From: DASYXZ01 sp035934315
GTDB taxonomy: Bacteria; Acidobacteriota; Terriglobia; UBA7540
DNA length: 8,462 nt
NCBI GenBank assembly: GCA_035934315.1
Contig: DASYXZ010000072.1
Location: 1 to 8,462, forward strand
Direction: 5' to 3'
Of the stretch, positions 1 to 5,857 are shown one piece after another. Made by a program: the position numbers and the translations under genes. Below the pieces are notes generated by a model. The model was not told the DNA's origin. It did not search any database and saw only the letters and a list, made by a program, of their open reading frames with translations. The stretch's first letter is position 1; each line of letters begins with the position of its first letter.

Positions 1-1
1 C

Positions 2-730
2 AGATGGACGGCAGTATTGAGCTTTTTCCTGATCGCCCTGATAGGATTTGGGAAAATGGCGCGCTCCAGCCAGGAATCAGCCCCGCCCAAAGCCGGGCCT
101 TCCGATATGAGCGGGATGGTGATGGACCGCGACAACCAGACTCACGTGACGGAAACCATGTCCCATCACATGCACATGGGACCGCACATGAAAATGACCG
201 CGCTTCGTCCTGCCAACGCGGAGGACACCAAGAGGGCGGATGAAATCGTCAAGACGCTTCAAGCCGATCTGCAGAAATACACGGATTACCACGCAGCCAT
301 CGATGACGGTTACCGTATCTTCCTTCCCAATTTTCCCCAGCCCGAATACCATTTCACCAATTACAGGTACGGTTTTCGGGCTGCCTTTAAATTTGACCCG
401 GCTCGTCCCACTTCGCTCCTTTACAAGAAAACGCCGGACGGCTACGAATTGGTGGGCGCCATGTACACGGCGCCACTAAGTTCGAGTGAGGATGCGCTAA
501 ACTCACGCGTGCCGTTGAGCGTGGCGCGCTGGCACTTGCACGTGAACATCTGCCTGCCACCTCGCGGCCAAGCCCTGAGCACCGATTGGACAAAATTTGG
601 ACCCAGGGGCTCGATTACAACCGAAGAAGAATGCACGGCGGCAGGCGGGAGGTTCATGCCCCACTTGTTCGGGTGGATGGTGCACGTCTACCCCTTCGAG
701 CAAGACCCGCAAGATATTTGGGCGCACTGA
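2..730 (+). CDS. Exported Met/His-rich protein of unknown function (5'-partial)
   Basis: The frame is open to the left window edge, so the true start probably lies upstream. TTG at 17 and ATG at 56 are possible in-frame starts but would cut into a hydrophobic run (codons for AVLSFFLIALIGFG, about 11-52) that looks like a signal peptide or anchor preceded by Arg-Trp. Next comes a Met/His-rich stretch at about 107-196, with 8 Met and 5 His in 30 residues, including SHHMHMGPHMKM. After it is a compact domain with YHAAIDDGYRIFLPNFPQPE, the His pair RWHLHVNIC (about 527-553), a second Cys in EEEC, and a terminal GWMVHVYPFE. The spacing of Met and His is like that of extracytoplasmic copper-binding segments, so binding of Cu or another soft metal is an inference; I do not recognise the domain. 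The gene converges on thiD with 48 bp between stop codons. It is a real gene, function unknown. Confidence 0.8.
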   Translation, partial: RWTAVLSFFLIALIGFGKMARSSQESAPPKAGPSDMSGMVMDRDNQTHVTETMSHHMHMGPHMKMTALRPANAEDTKRADEIVKTLQADLQKYTDYHAAIDDGYRIFLPNFPQPEYHFTNYRYGFRAAFKFDPARPTSLLYKKTPDGYELVGAMYTAPLSSSEDALNSRVPLSVARWHLHVNICLPPRGQALSTDWTKFGPRGSITTEEECTAAGGRFMPHLFGWMVHVYPFEQDPQDIWAH

Positions 731-778
731 CGAATTTGATTCAGATTGTGGAAAGGTATTGTGGCCCACGGTCGAATA

Positions 779-1633
779 TCAGTGAACAGGCTCGGGAACC
801 GGTGGCGCGTCATCGCCCGGTCTTGGGCTCTGTTGCAAACGATAAAGGTGATTTAGCGGGATGCGGCCCGGGCCAATGGAATAGGCTTTACGGATAGCCT
901 CGGTCACATACGCTTTGGCGAGGACGACCGCGTCGGCGACCTGGCGTCCGAGCGCCAAGTTGGCGGCGACGGCGGACGAAAACGTGCAGCCGGTTCCATG
1001 GGTATTATCGGGCTTGATTCGGTCACCGGTAAAAACCTCCAGGTTGGCGCCCTCGCAATAAACGTCGATCGCCTTGTCCAGGTGGCCGCCGGTCACCACC
1101 ACCGCGCGCCCCCCCATTTCAATGAGCTTGTGCGCCGCCGCTTTCATTCCTTCCACGTTTTCAACTTTCAGGCCGGTGAGGGCTGCAGCCTCGTCCAGGT
1201 TGGGTGTTACCACCATCACGCGGCTGAGCAAATGTTTGCGGAGATAGTCGAAACCGTCTGCGTCCACCAACGGGTGGCCACTCGAGGAATGAAACACCGG
1301 ATCGAGAACCGCAGGAAGCGTGGGATTTGAATCCAAAACCTCGCGCACCACTTCGGCGTTGGGACGATTTGCCACCATGCCAATTTTGATGGCCTTAATT
1401 CGGCCATCCGCCAGAAGCGCGTGAATGCATTGCAGGAGAATTTTTGGGTCCACTGGGGAGAGGCTGGCCACGCTTTCGGTATTCTGGACGGTTAATGCGG
1501 TAATCGCGGCAACGCCATAGCAGTTGTTGGCGGCGAAGGTCTTGAGATCGGCAACCACGCCCGCCCCGCCGCTTGGGTCGAAGCCCGCAATGGTCAGGAC
1601 GACTGTCGCCGGCGGATTAGGATGATGATTCAT
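779..1633 (-). CDS. thiD: Hydroxymethylpyrimidine/phosphomethylpyrimidine kinase ThiD
   Basis: ThiD is a cytoplasmic ribokinase-fold enzyme. It phosphorylates HMP and then HMP-phosphate to HMP-pyrophosphate, the pyrimidine half of thiamine. The 284-residue product shows the N-terminal TIAGFDPSGGAGVVADLKTF (14-33), TVQN with Gln50 at the pyrimidine-contact position, KIGM (83-86), DPVFHSSSG (111-119), VVTPNLDEA (141-149), VVVTGGH (178-184), and the anion-hole/catalytic motif GTGC with Cys216. The family is usually about 260-275 residues; the excess is a Pro-rich tail from about 270 (ending PPVPEPVH). The start is the ATG at 1633, where similarity begins; its Shine-Dalgarno is weak (GCGGAT). There is no thiC, thiE or other thiamine gene beside it, and no TPP riboswitch can be seen in the short leader. 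Transcription is likely from the consensus promoter at 1676-1703. Confidence 0.96.
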   Translation of the reverse strand: MNHHPNPPATVVLTIAGFDPSGGAGVVADLKTFAANNCYGVAAITALTVQNTESVASLSPVDPKILLQCIHALLADGRIKAIKIGMVANRPNAEVVREVLDSNPTLPAVLDPVFHSSSGHPLVDADGFDYLRKHLLSRVMVVTPNLDEAAALTGLKVENVEGMKAAAHKLIEMGGRAVVVTGGHLDKAIDVYCEGANLEVFTGDRIKPDNTHGTGCTFSSAVAANLALGRQVADAVVLAKAYVTEAIRKAYSIGPGRIPLNHLYRLQQSPRPGDDAPPVPEPVH

Positions 1634-1675
1634 TAATATCCGCGCGTCACGCTGCGCCTTCGCGAAACAGAGTGG

Positions 1676-1703
1676 ATTATAAAATCCCCGGCCTCAATGT
1701 CAA
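1676..1703 (-). promoter_or_regulatory. Consensus sigma-70 promoter for thiD
   Basis: On the minus strand, TTGACA (1703-1698) and TATAAT (1681-1676) both match the consensus exactly and are separated by 16 bp. Initiation would fall near 1669, giving a leader of about 35 nt before the thiD ATG at 1633. The site lies between the YHS gene stop (1745) and thiD, so thiD need not depend on read-through from the two genes upstream. The hexamers are seen directly; activity is inferred. Confidence 0.75.
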
Positions 1704-1744
1704 CAAAGATTTCAGGAAAAGTTGCCGGGCACCGTTCGTTCTCG

Positions 1745-2041
1745 TCATCCATTGGCGGGATTGCTCTGGTACCGCTCCAGACATTCCTTCGAGCAGAAAT
1801 GAAGCGTTTGCCCGCCGCGTGTCAGCTTGTGGGAGAGTTCCGTGGAAACAAACATGCCGCACACAGGGTCGCGAGCCGTTTCCCCACTTTGCAAGGTCCC
1901 GCCATTGCGCCCGGGTCCGCCCGTCGAACCTCCTTGGCCTGATGGCGGCCTCCCGAAAATACTCTTCAGCATTCGGTTCAGCAACTTCCCGATGATGATT
2001 ACGACAATGAGATCGAATACGTACTCAAGCAATGCGAACAT
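1745..2041 (-). CDS. Small membrane-anchored YHS-domain protein
   Basis: The product has 98 residues. One predicted transmembrane helix lies at about 6-22 (EYVFDLIVVIIIGKLL), followed by a basic patch, a Gly/Pro-rich linker (about 31-50) and a C-terminal YHS-type domain. The domain shows RDPVCGMFV (58-65), then HFCSKECLERYQ (81-92), so Cys61, Cys83 and Cys87 are candidate metal ligands. YHS domains are known in copper-transport ATPases and other metal-linked proteins. The role of this stand-alone membrane form is not established, and metal sensing or delivery is an inference. The ATG at 2041 is used; it has no strong Shine-Dalgarno. Its start is 39 bp after the TPR gene stop on the same strand, suggesting co-transcription. 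Confidence 0.82.
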   Translation of the reverse strand: MFALLEYVFDLIVVIIIGKLLNRMLKSIFGRPPSGQGGSTGGPGRNGGTLQSGETARDPVCGMFVSTELSHKLTRGGQTLHFCSKECLERYQSNPANG

Positions 2042-2080
2042 ACTTTAATTGAGTGAATCTGAATCGGCGAAGGATATTCG

Positions 2081-2737
2081 CTAATGCATCGACGGGGCGG
2101 CGGAGGCCACGCCATTATCAACGCCCAAACCTTTCTTCAAGTCATCGAGCCCGGGATAGTTCGGATTTCGCTTGTGCAGCCGGTCCCATGCGGCCCGCGC
2201 GGCCGCCAGGTCGTGAGTTCCCTCCATGTTAACAATAATAGTATTAAACATGGTGGGTTCGTGGGTGGGGTCGATTTTGAGTGATTCCTCATACTCCTTC
2301 AGCGCATCCTTCGGCCGGCCAAGATTAAAGTAAGCCGTCCCTAAATCAGTGCGCGCGCTCACATTCTTCGAATCCAGCGCCAGGGCTTTCTGGTACCAAT
2401 TGGCGGCAAGACCGAACTGACGCTGGTCGTAGTAAAGATTGGCGAGTTTGAGCGGCGGCTCAGGGTCTTTGGGATTCTGCGCGACCTGGTCCTCGAGCGA
2501 TTTGATGCTGGCCGCGACTTCAAGCGACGGATGGCCAGGCGGAAGCTGGGCATCTCCCGCTCCTCCTCCCGAAGCGTTTTGAGGGGCGCTGTCCGCAGTT
2601 TCCGCCGGTGCGGCAGTAGCACCCGTCGATGCCATTTTTTCGGGCGCGTTCCAGTTATACTCCGCCTCCGTGATGTAGCCAATAAAGAAGCCCACCACTA
2701 GAAACACGATGGCGGTGATGATCGTCTCTCTCTTCAC
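2081..2737 (-). CDS. Membrane-anchored tetratricopeptide-repeat protein
   Basis: The product has 218 residues when started at GTG 2737. That start is preferred over the in-frame TTG at 2767 because GAGGA sits 6 nt before it and the protein then begins directly with a short basic N-terminus (MKRET) and a hydrophobic helix (about 6-22, IITAIVFLVVGFFIGYI), a signal anchor. A low-complexity Ala/Gly/Pro linker (about 33-65) leads to LPPGHPSLE and then at least two TPR units: about 93-126 (LANLYYDQRQFGLAANWYQKALALD) and about 127-160 (LGTAYFNLGRPKDALKEYEESLKIDP). A degenerate third unit follows (about 161-194). The layout resembles the TPR half of CcmH/NrfG-type cytochrome c assembly factors, but no heme-lyase genes are nearby, so only a periplasmic scaffold role is supported. 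It is probably co-transcribed with the YHS gene downstream. Confidence 0.87.
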   Translation of the reverse strand: MKRETIITAIVFLVVGFFIGYITEAEYNWNAPEKMASTGATAAPAETADSAPQNASGGGAGDAQLPPGHPSLEVAASIKSLEDQVAQNPKDPEPPLKLANLYYDQRQFGLAANWYQKALALDSKNVSARTDLGTAYFNLGRPKDALKEYEESLKIDPTHEPTMFNTIIVNMEGTHDLAAARAAWDRLHKRNPNYPGLDDLKKGLGVDNGVASAAPSMH

Positions 2738-2743
2738 TATGTT

Positions 2744-2748
2744 TCCTC
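2744..2748 (-). promoter_or_regulatory. Ribosome binding site fixing the GTG start of the TPR gene
   Basis: GAGGA on the minus strand (2748-2744) lies 6 nt ahead of the GTG at 2737-2735. This is good spacing, and it moves the start 10 codons downstream of the in-frame TTG at 2767. Confidence 0.7.
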
Positions 2749-2772
2749 GCTCAAAAGGCCGCTCCAAAAAAG

Positions 2773-2799
2773 TCTATAGTACGCGCGGGGGAGCGTCAA
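2773..2799 (-). promoter_or_regulatory. Candidate promoter for the TPR-YHS genes
   Basis: On the minus strand, TTGACG (2799-2794, 5 of 6 consensus bases) and TATAGA (2778-2773, 4 of 6) are separated by 15 bp, which is short. A start near 2766 would give a leader of about 28 nt ending at GTG 2737. Plausible by position only. Confidence 0.4.
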
Positions 2800-2850
2800 G
2801 CAAAGGCGGCCGGGCATTTTCCAAAATAATTTGCAATCTCGCGTCAAGTC

Positions 2851-2879
2851 TTGATAAGGTCCCCCTGCGTAGTCATAAC
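2851..2879 (+). promoter_or_regulatory. Candidate promoter for the CocE-type hydrolase
   Basis: TTGATA (2851-2856, 5 of 6) and CATAAC (2874-2879, 4 of 6) with a 17-bp spacer, followed by a short leader containing the Shine-Dalgarno at 2892. It faces away from the TPR promoter, so 2768-2904 would be a divergent control region. Activity is inferred. Confidence 0.4.
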
Positions 2880-2891
2880 CCTTTTCCCTTC

Positions 2892-2896
2892 AGGAG
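2892..2896 (+). promoter_or_regulatory. Ribosome binding site fixing the hydrolase start
   Basis: AGGAG at 2892-2896 precedes the ATG at 2905 by 8 nt. This rules in favour of that ATG over an in-frame TTG at 2851, which would add 18 residues unlike a signal peptide. Confidence 0.8.
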
Positions 2897-2904
2897 ATAA
2901 CTCA

Positions 2905-4695
2905 ATGCAATGCAAATCTTTTGGTTTCTCCCGCACGAGTTGGCAAGGCGGGCTGTGCGCCGGACTGATTATCTTTGGCGTCGTCTCTACTTTTGCGGCT
3001 GAAAAATATGACGTCACGGTTCAGCACAGCGTGACCGCAAAAATGCGCGATGGAGTTATTTTGCGGGCCGACATCTATCGGCCCAAAGCCGAGGGAAAAT
3101 TCCCCGTGCTGCTTGAGCGCACGCCATACAACAAGGCGGGGGGTGCGGAATTCGGACTGAAAGCGGCGGCGCGTGGATTTGTCGTGATCATCCAGGACGT
3201 GCGCGGGCGCTATACGTCCGAAGGCGGGTGGTACACTTTCAGACACGAATCCGAAGACGGCTACGATTCCGTGGAGTGGGCTGCGGCCCTGCCATATTCT
3301 GACGGCAAAGTGGGAATGTTCGGCGGCTCTTACGTGGGCGCAACCCAGATGCTCACCGCCATCGCTGCGCCGCCACACCTGGCCGCCATTGCGCCCGTCG
3401 TAACGGCCAGCAATTATCACAATGGATGGACTTACCAGGGCGGCGCGTTTGAGCAATGGTTCAATGAGTCATGGACGTCCGGCCTCGCCCAGGACACTTT
3501 GAATCGCCAGGTGCAAAAAAATACGAATGCGCTGCTGGGAATACAAAAACTCCCACTGACGGATTATCCGCTCTTCAATCAGGGCGCGGACGCCGCAGGA
3601 CTGCGTGAACTCGCCCCGTACTTTCTCGATTGGCTTTCGCACCCGAGTTACGATGATTACTGGAAGCCGTTGTCGATTGAGGACCACTACGACAAAATTA
3701 AAGTTCCGGTTTTTACCATGGCCGCGTGGTATGACATTTTTCTCGGCGGGTCGCTGCGAAATTATATGGGCATCAAAGCACATGGAGGCAGTGGAGCGGC
3801 GCGACAGGGCCAACGGCTGATGGTGATGATCGGCGGCCATTCCGGCGGCGGGCGCAAAATCGGCGAACTGGATTTCGGTCCGCAGGCGGTATTTGACGAA
3901 GATGAAATCATGCTGCGCTGGTACGACCATGTTTTGAAAGGAATCGATAACGGCGTTGAGCACGAGAAACCGGTAAAACTTTTTGTGATGGGTAAGAATG
4001 TCTGGCGCGAAGAAGACGATTGGCCGTTGGCTCGCGCTAAAAAAACGCGCTACTATTTGCACTCAGGCGGAACGGCCAATGGGGCGACCGGCGACGGCGT
4101 ATTGAGCCCCACAGCTCCAAAATCCGAACCCGCGGACCATTTCTCTTACAACCCCGCCGATCCTGCGCCCACCACCGGCGGCCCGCTCTGCTGTGACGCC
4201 GGCCATCTTGCGCCCGGCCCGCGCGATCAGCGCAAAGTTGAAGCTCGAAAGGACGTCCTGGTTTTTACCACGCCTGCGTTCAACACGGATTTTGAAGTCA
4301 CCGGCCCTGTCAGTCTGGAACTTTACGCCAGTTCCTCCGCGGTCGATACGGACTTCACCGGCAAGCTGGTGGACGTTTGGCCGAATGGCTTTGCCCAGAA
4401 TTTAACCGAGGGCATTGTGCGGATGCGATACCGTAACTCGCAGGAAAAACCTGAATTGATGCACCCGGGCAAGGTGTACAAAATCACCATCGATCTTTGG
4501 GCCACGAGCAACGTGTTCCTGGCGGGACACCGGCTGCGCCTGGAAGTCTCGAGCTCAAATTTCCCACGCTTCGATCGCAATTTGAATACAGGAGAAGACC
4601 AGGCCCATGCCACGAGCATGGTGAAAGCTGCCAACACCATCCTGCACGATTCGAAACACCCTTCGGCGCTGATATTGCCGGTGGTGCCGCAGTGA
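2905..4695 (+). CDS. Secreted CocE/NonD-family serine hydrolase (X-Pro dipeptidyl-peptidase-like)
   Basis: The product has 596 residues. A Sec signal peptide (about 1-31: basic start, hydrophobic LCAGLIIFGVVSTF, cleavage near FAA) implies a periplasmic or outer location. The alpha/beta-hydrolase part opens with MRDGVILRADIYRP (47-60), has RTPYNK with Tyr75 at the oxyanion-hole position, and QDVRGRYTSEGG (97-108). The nucleophile elbow is GGSYVG with Ser142. Asp277 (AAWYDIF) and His312 (IGGHSGGG) complete the likely triad. The C-terminal jelly-roll domain begins near GGPLCCDAG (425-433) and runs through TGPVSLELYASSSAVDTDF to the end. The family includes cocaine esterase, glutaryl-7-ACA acylase and alpha-amino-acid ester hydrolases, cleaving acyl esters or amides. 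The substrate here cannot be read from sequence; length and exported location resemble amino-acid ester hydrolases. It is followed on the same strand by a second secreted hydrolase. Confidence 0.93.
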   Translation: MQCKSFGFSRTSWQGGLCAGLIIFGVVSTFAAEKYDVTVQHSVTAKMRDGVILRADIYRPKAEGKFPVLLERTPYNKAGGAEFGLKAAARGFVVIIQDVRGRYTSEGGWYTFRHESEDGYDSVEWAAALPYSDGKVGMFGGSYVGATQMLTAIAAPPHLAAIAPVVTASNYHNGWTYQGGAFEQWFNESWTSGLAQDTLNRQVQKNTNALLGIQKLPLTDYPLFNQGADAAGLRELAPYFLDWLSHPSYDDYWKPLSIEDHYDKIKVPVFTMAAWYDIFLGGSLRNYMGIKAHGGSGAARQGQRLMVMIGGHSGGGRKIGELDFGPQAVFDEDEIMLRWYDHVLKGIDNGVEHEKPVKLFVMGKNVWREEDDWPLARAKKTRYYLHSGGTANGATGDGVLSPTAPKSEPADHFSYNPADPAPTTGGPLCCDAGHLAPGPRDQRKVEARKDVLVFTTPAFNTDFEVTGPVSLELYASSSAVDTDFTGKLVDVWPNGFAQNLTEGIVRMRYRNSQEKPELMHPGKVYKITIDLWATSNVFLAGHRLRLEVSSSNFPRFDRNLNTGEDQAHATSMVKAANTILHDSKHPSALILPVVPQ

Positions 4696-4943
4696 CTCGC
4701 CAAGCGCCAATGATTTTTCTCCTAAAACAAAATTGCCGACTGTTGATTGATGATTGCTGATTGAAACCTGAAAATCACGCGCGCTTTTCTAATCGTTAAT
4801 CTTCTATCTTTATTCGGCAATCATGCATACGGCAGCTACGGCATAAGGCCCTTTTTCGCGGCGAGTCGCGCCTTTCACCGTAATATCTCCGCTTGCCACA
4901 AGCGCTACTCCTCGTGCAGAATCGAGCGTCTGGAGGATACCGC
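4696..4943 (+). other. Intergenic region between the two secreted hydrolases
   Basis: These 248 bp hold no complete gene. The first half is AT-rich with overlapping TGATTG repeats (about 4744-4762). No convincing intrinsic terminator follows the hydrolase: an imperfect GGCGCT/AGCGCC pair (4665-4670, 4703-4708) before TTTTT has a very long loop. The second half (4813-4920) is GC-richer and reads as a coding-like frame on the minus strand, listed separately. The Shine-Dalgarno for the downstream gene is GGAGG at 4932-4936. I could not pick a confident promoter. Confidence 0.5.
4810..4920 (-). pseudogene. Possible C-terminal gene remnant on the minus strand
   Basis: A minus-strand frame ending in TAA at 4812-4810 encodes a coding-like tail that includes GVALVASGDITVKGAT and GPYAVAAVCMIAE. 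No start codon or Shine-Dalgarno supports it as an intact gene. Upstream the frame runs into the antisense strand of the GDSL hydrolase, where the translation looks like shadow sequence. It may be the stump of a deleted gene, or chance. I do not recognise the family. Confidence 0.15.
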
Positions 4944-5717
4944 ATGCGCACACGTCTGTTCGGGACCATCGCAATTCTTTGTCTGGTGATTTCTTTGCCC
5001 GGCTCTGTCTTCGGGCAACTGGTGGAAGATTACCATCCGCCCAAATCCCAATGCTGCCTGCAAGGCGCGGCACAACGCCTGGCCGATCAGCTTCAGGATT
5101 GGAACCAACTTGGCCGGTTTTACGAGGACGATCAGAAACTGGAGGCGGAACCGCCGCAGCCCGGCCGTGTGGTTTTCCTTGGTGATTCGATTACTGATTT
5201 TTGGGATCTTAAACGTGACTTTCCCGGCAAGCCTTACGTGAATCGCGGCATCAGCGGCCAGACCACATCACAAATGCTGGTGCGGATGTATCCGGATGTA
5301 ATTGATCTTCACCCGGCCGCGTTAATTCTCCTTGCCGGCACCAACGACATCTCCGCCAACACCGGGCCCGAAACACTGAAGATGATTGAGGAAAACTTTC
5401 AGGCCATTACTGAACTGGCGCAGGGACACAACATTAAAGTGATTCTGTGCGCGGTAATGCCGGTAAGCGATTACACAAAAAACACGCAGACCGTTCGCCG
5501 GCCGCCGGCGGATATTTTGAAATTAGACGACTGGATGCGCGCCTATACCGAAAAAGTGCACGCGGTTTACGCCGACTACTATTCGGCGATGGTGGACGCG
5601 CAAGGAATGTTGAAGGATGGTTTTTCAGAGGATGGTCTGCATCCCAACGTCAAAGGCTATGCCCTGGTCGCGCCGGTTGCGGAAGCCGCCATTGAAAAAG
5701 CGCTGGGGAAAAATTGA
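4944..5717 (+). CDS. Secreted SGNH/GDSL-family lipase/acylhydrolase
   Basis: The product has 257 residues. The start is the ATG at 4944, with GGAGG 7 nt upstream; an in-frame TTG at 4893 lacks such a site. A signal peptide spans about 1-24 (basic MRTR, hydrophobic core, cleavage near VFG before QLVEDY). SGNH blocks are all present: block I FLGDSITDFW with nucleophile Ser82, block II NRGISGQTTSQ with oxyanion Gly near 102-105, block III AGTNDIS with Asn134, and block V DGLHP with Asp230 and His233. The family hydrolyses esters of lipids, acetylated sugars or small molecules; the substrate is not evident. The mature N-terminus carries an adjacent Cys pair (37-38, SQCCLQG) outside the catalytic blocks. 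The gene lies downstream of the CocE-type hydrolase on the same strand; the 248-bp gap makes a shared transcript uncertain. It converges on the iron transporter gene. Confidence 0.93.
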   Translation: MRTRLFGTIAILCLVISLPGSVFGQLVEDYHPPKSQCCLQGAAQRLADQLQDWNQLGRFYEDDQKLEAEPPQPGRVVFLGDSITDFWDLKRDFPGKPYVNRGISGQTTSQMLVRMYPDVIDLHPAALILLAGTNDISANTGPETLKMIEENFQAITELAQGHNIKVILCAVMPVSDYTKNTQTVRRPPADILKLDDWMRAYTEKVHAVYADYYSAMVDAQGMLKDGFSEDGLHPNVKGYALVAPVAEAAIEKALGKN

Positions 5718-5732
5718 ACCATTGGAGGAGAA

Positions 5733-5822
5733 GAAATTGGAAACTAGAAAATAGAAATTGGCAAATTCAATTCGAGCTTCGAGTTTCTAATTTCGCGTTT
5801 CCAGTTTCTAATTTCCAATTTC
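5733..5822. repeat. AT-rich inverted repeat with 21-bp internal periodicity
   Basis: The left arm 5733-5750 (GAAATTGGAAACTAGAAA) pairs with the right arm 5805-5822 (TTTCTAATTTCCAATTTC) at 17 of 18 positions, with a 54-bp loop. Both arms are also direct repeats with a 21-bp step: GAAATTGG at 5733 and 5754, and TTTCTAATTTC at 5784 and 5805. The units 5781-5801 and 5802-5822 match at 17 of 21. A pyrimidine tract with TCCTCTT repeats follows (5821-5840). It fills the gap between convergent genes, so a bidirectional transcription end is possible, although the stem is AT-rich and weak. Confidence 0.7.
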
Positions 5823-5857
5823 CTCTTTCCTCTTTCCTTCCAATCACTTGATTCTTC

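Noticed and set aside
779..1330. Plus-strand open frames overlapping thiD (586-897 and 998-1330)
   Set aside because: They are antisense or off-frame to well-supported genes and have no domain-like content.
1634..1744. TPP riboswitch upstream of thiD
   Set aside because: The leader after the consensus promoter is only about 35 nt, and no thi-box-like sequence or suitable pairing was visible.
3469..4062. 197-codon open frame on the minus strand
   Set aside because: It is antisense to the catalytic domain of the CocE-type hydrolase, whose family motifs are intact on the plus strand. Its translation shows no recognisable domain.
4665..4718. Intrinsic terminator for the CocE-type hydrolase
   Set aside because: The only pairing (GGCGCT with AGCGCC) needs a loop of over 30 nt across the stop codon, and the T-run starts 6 nt after the stem.
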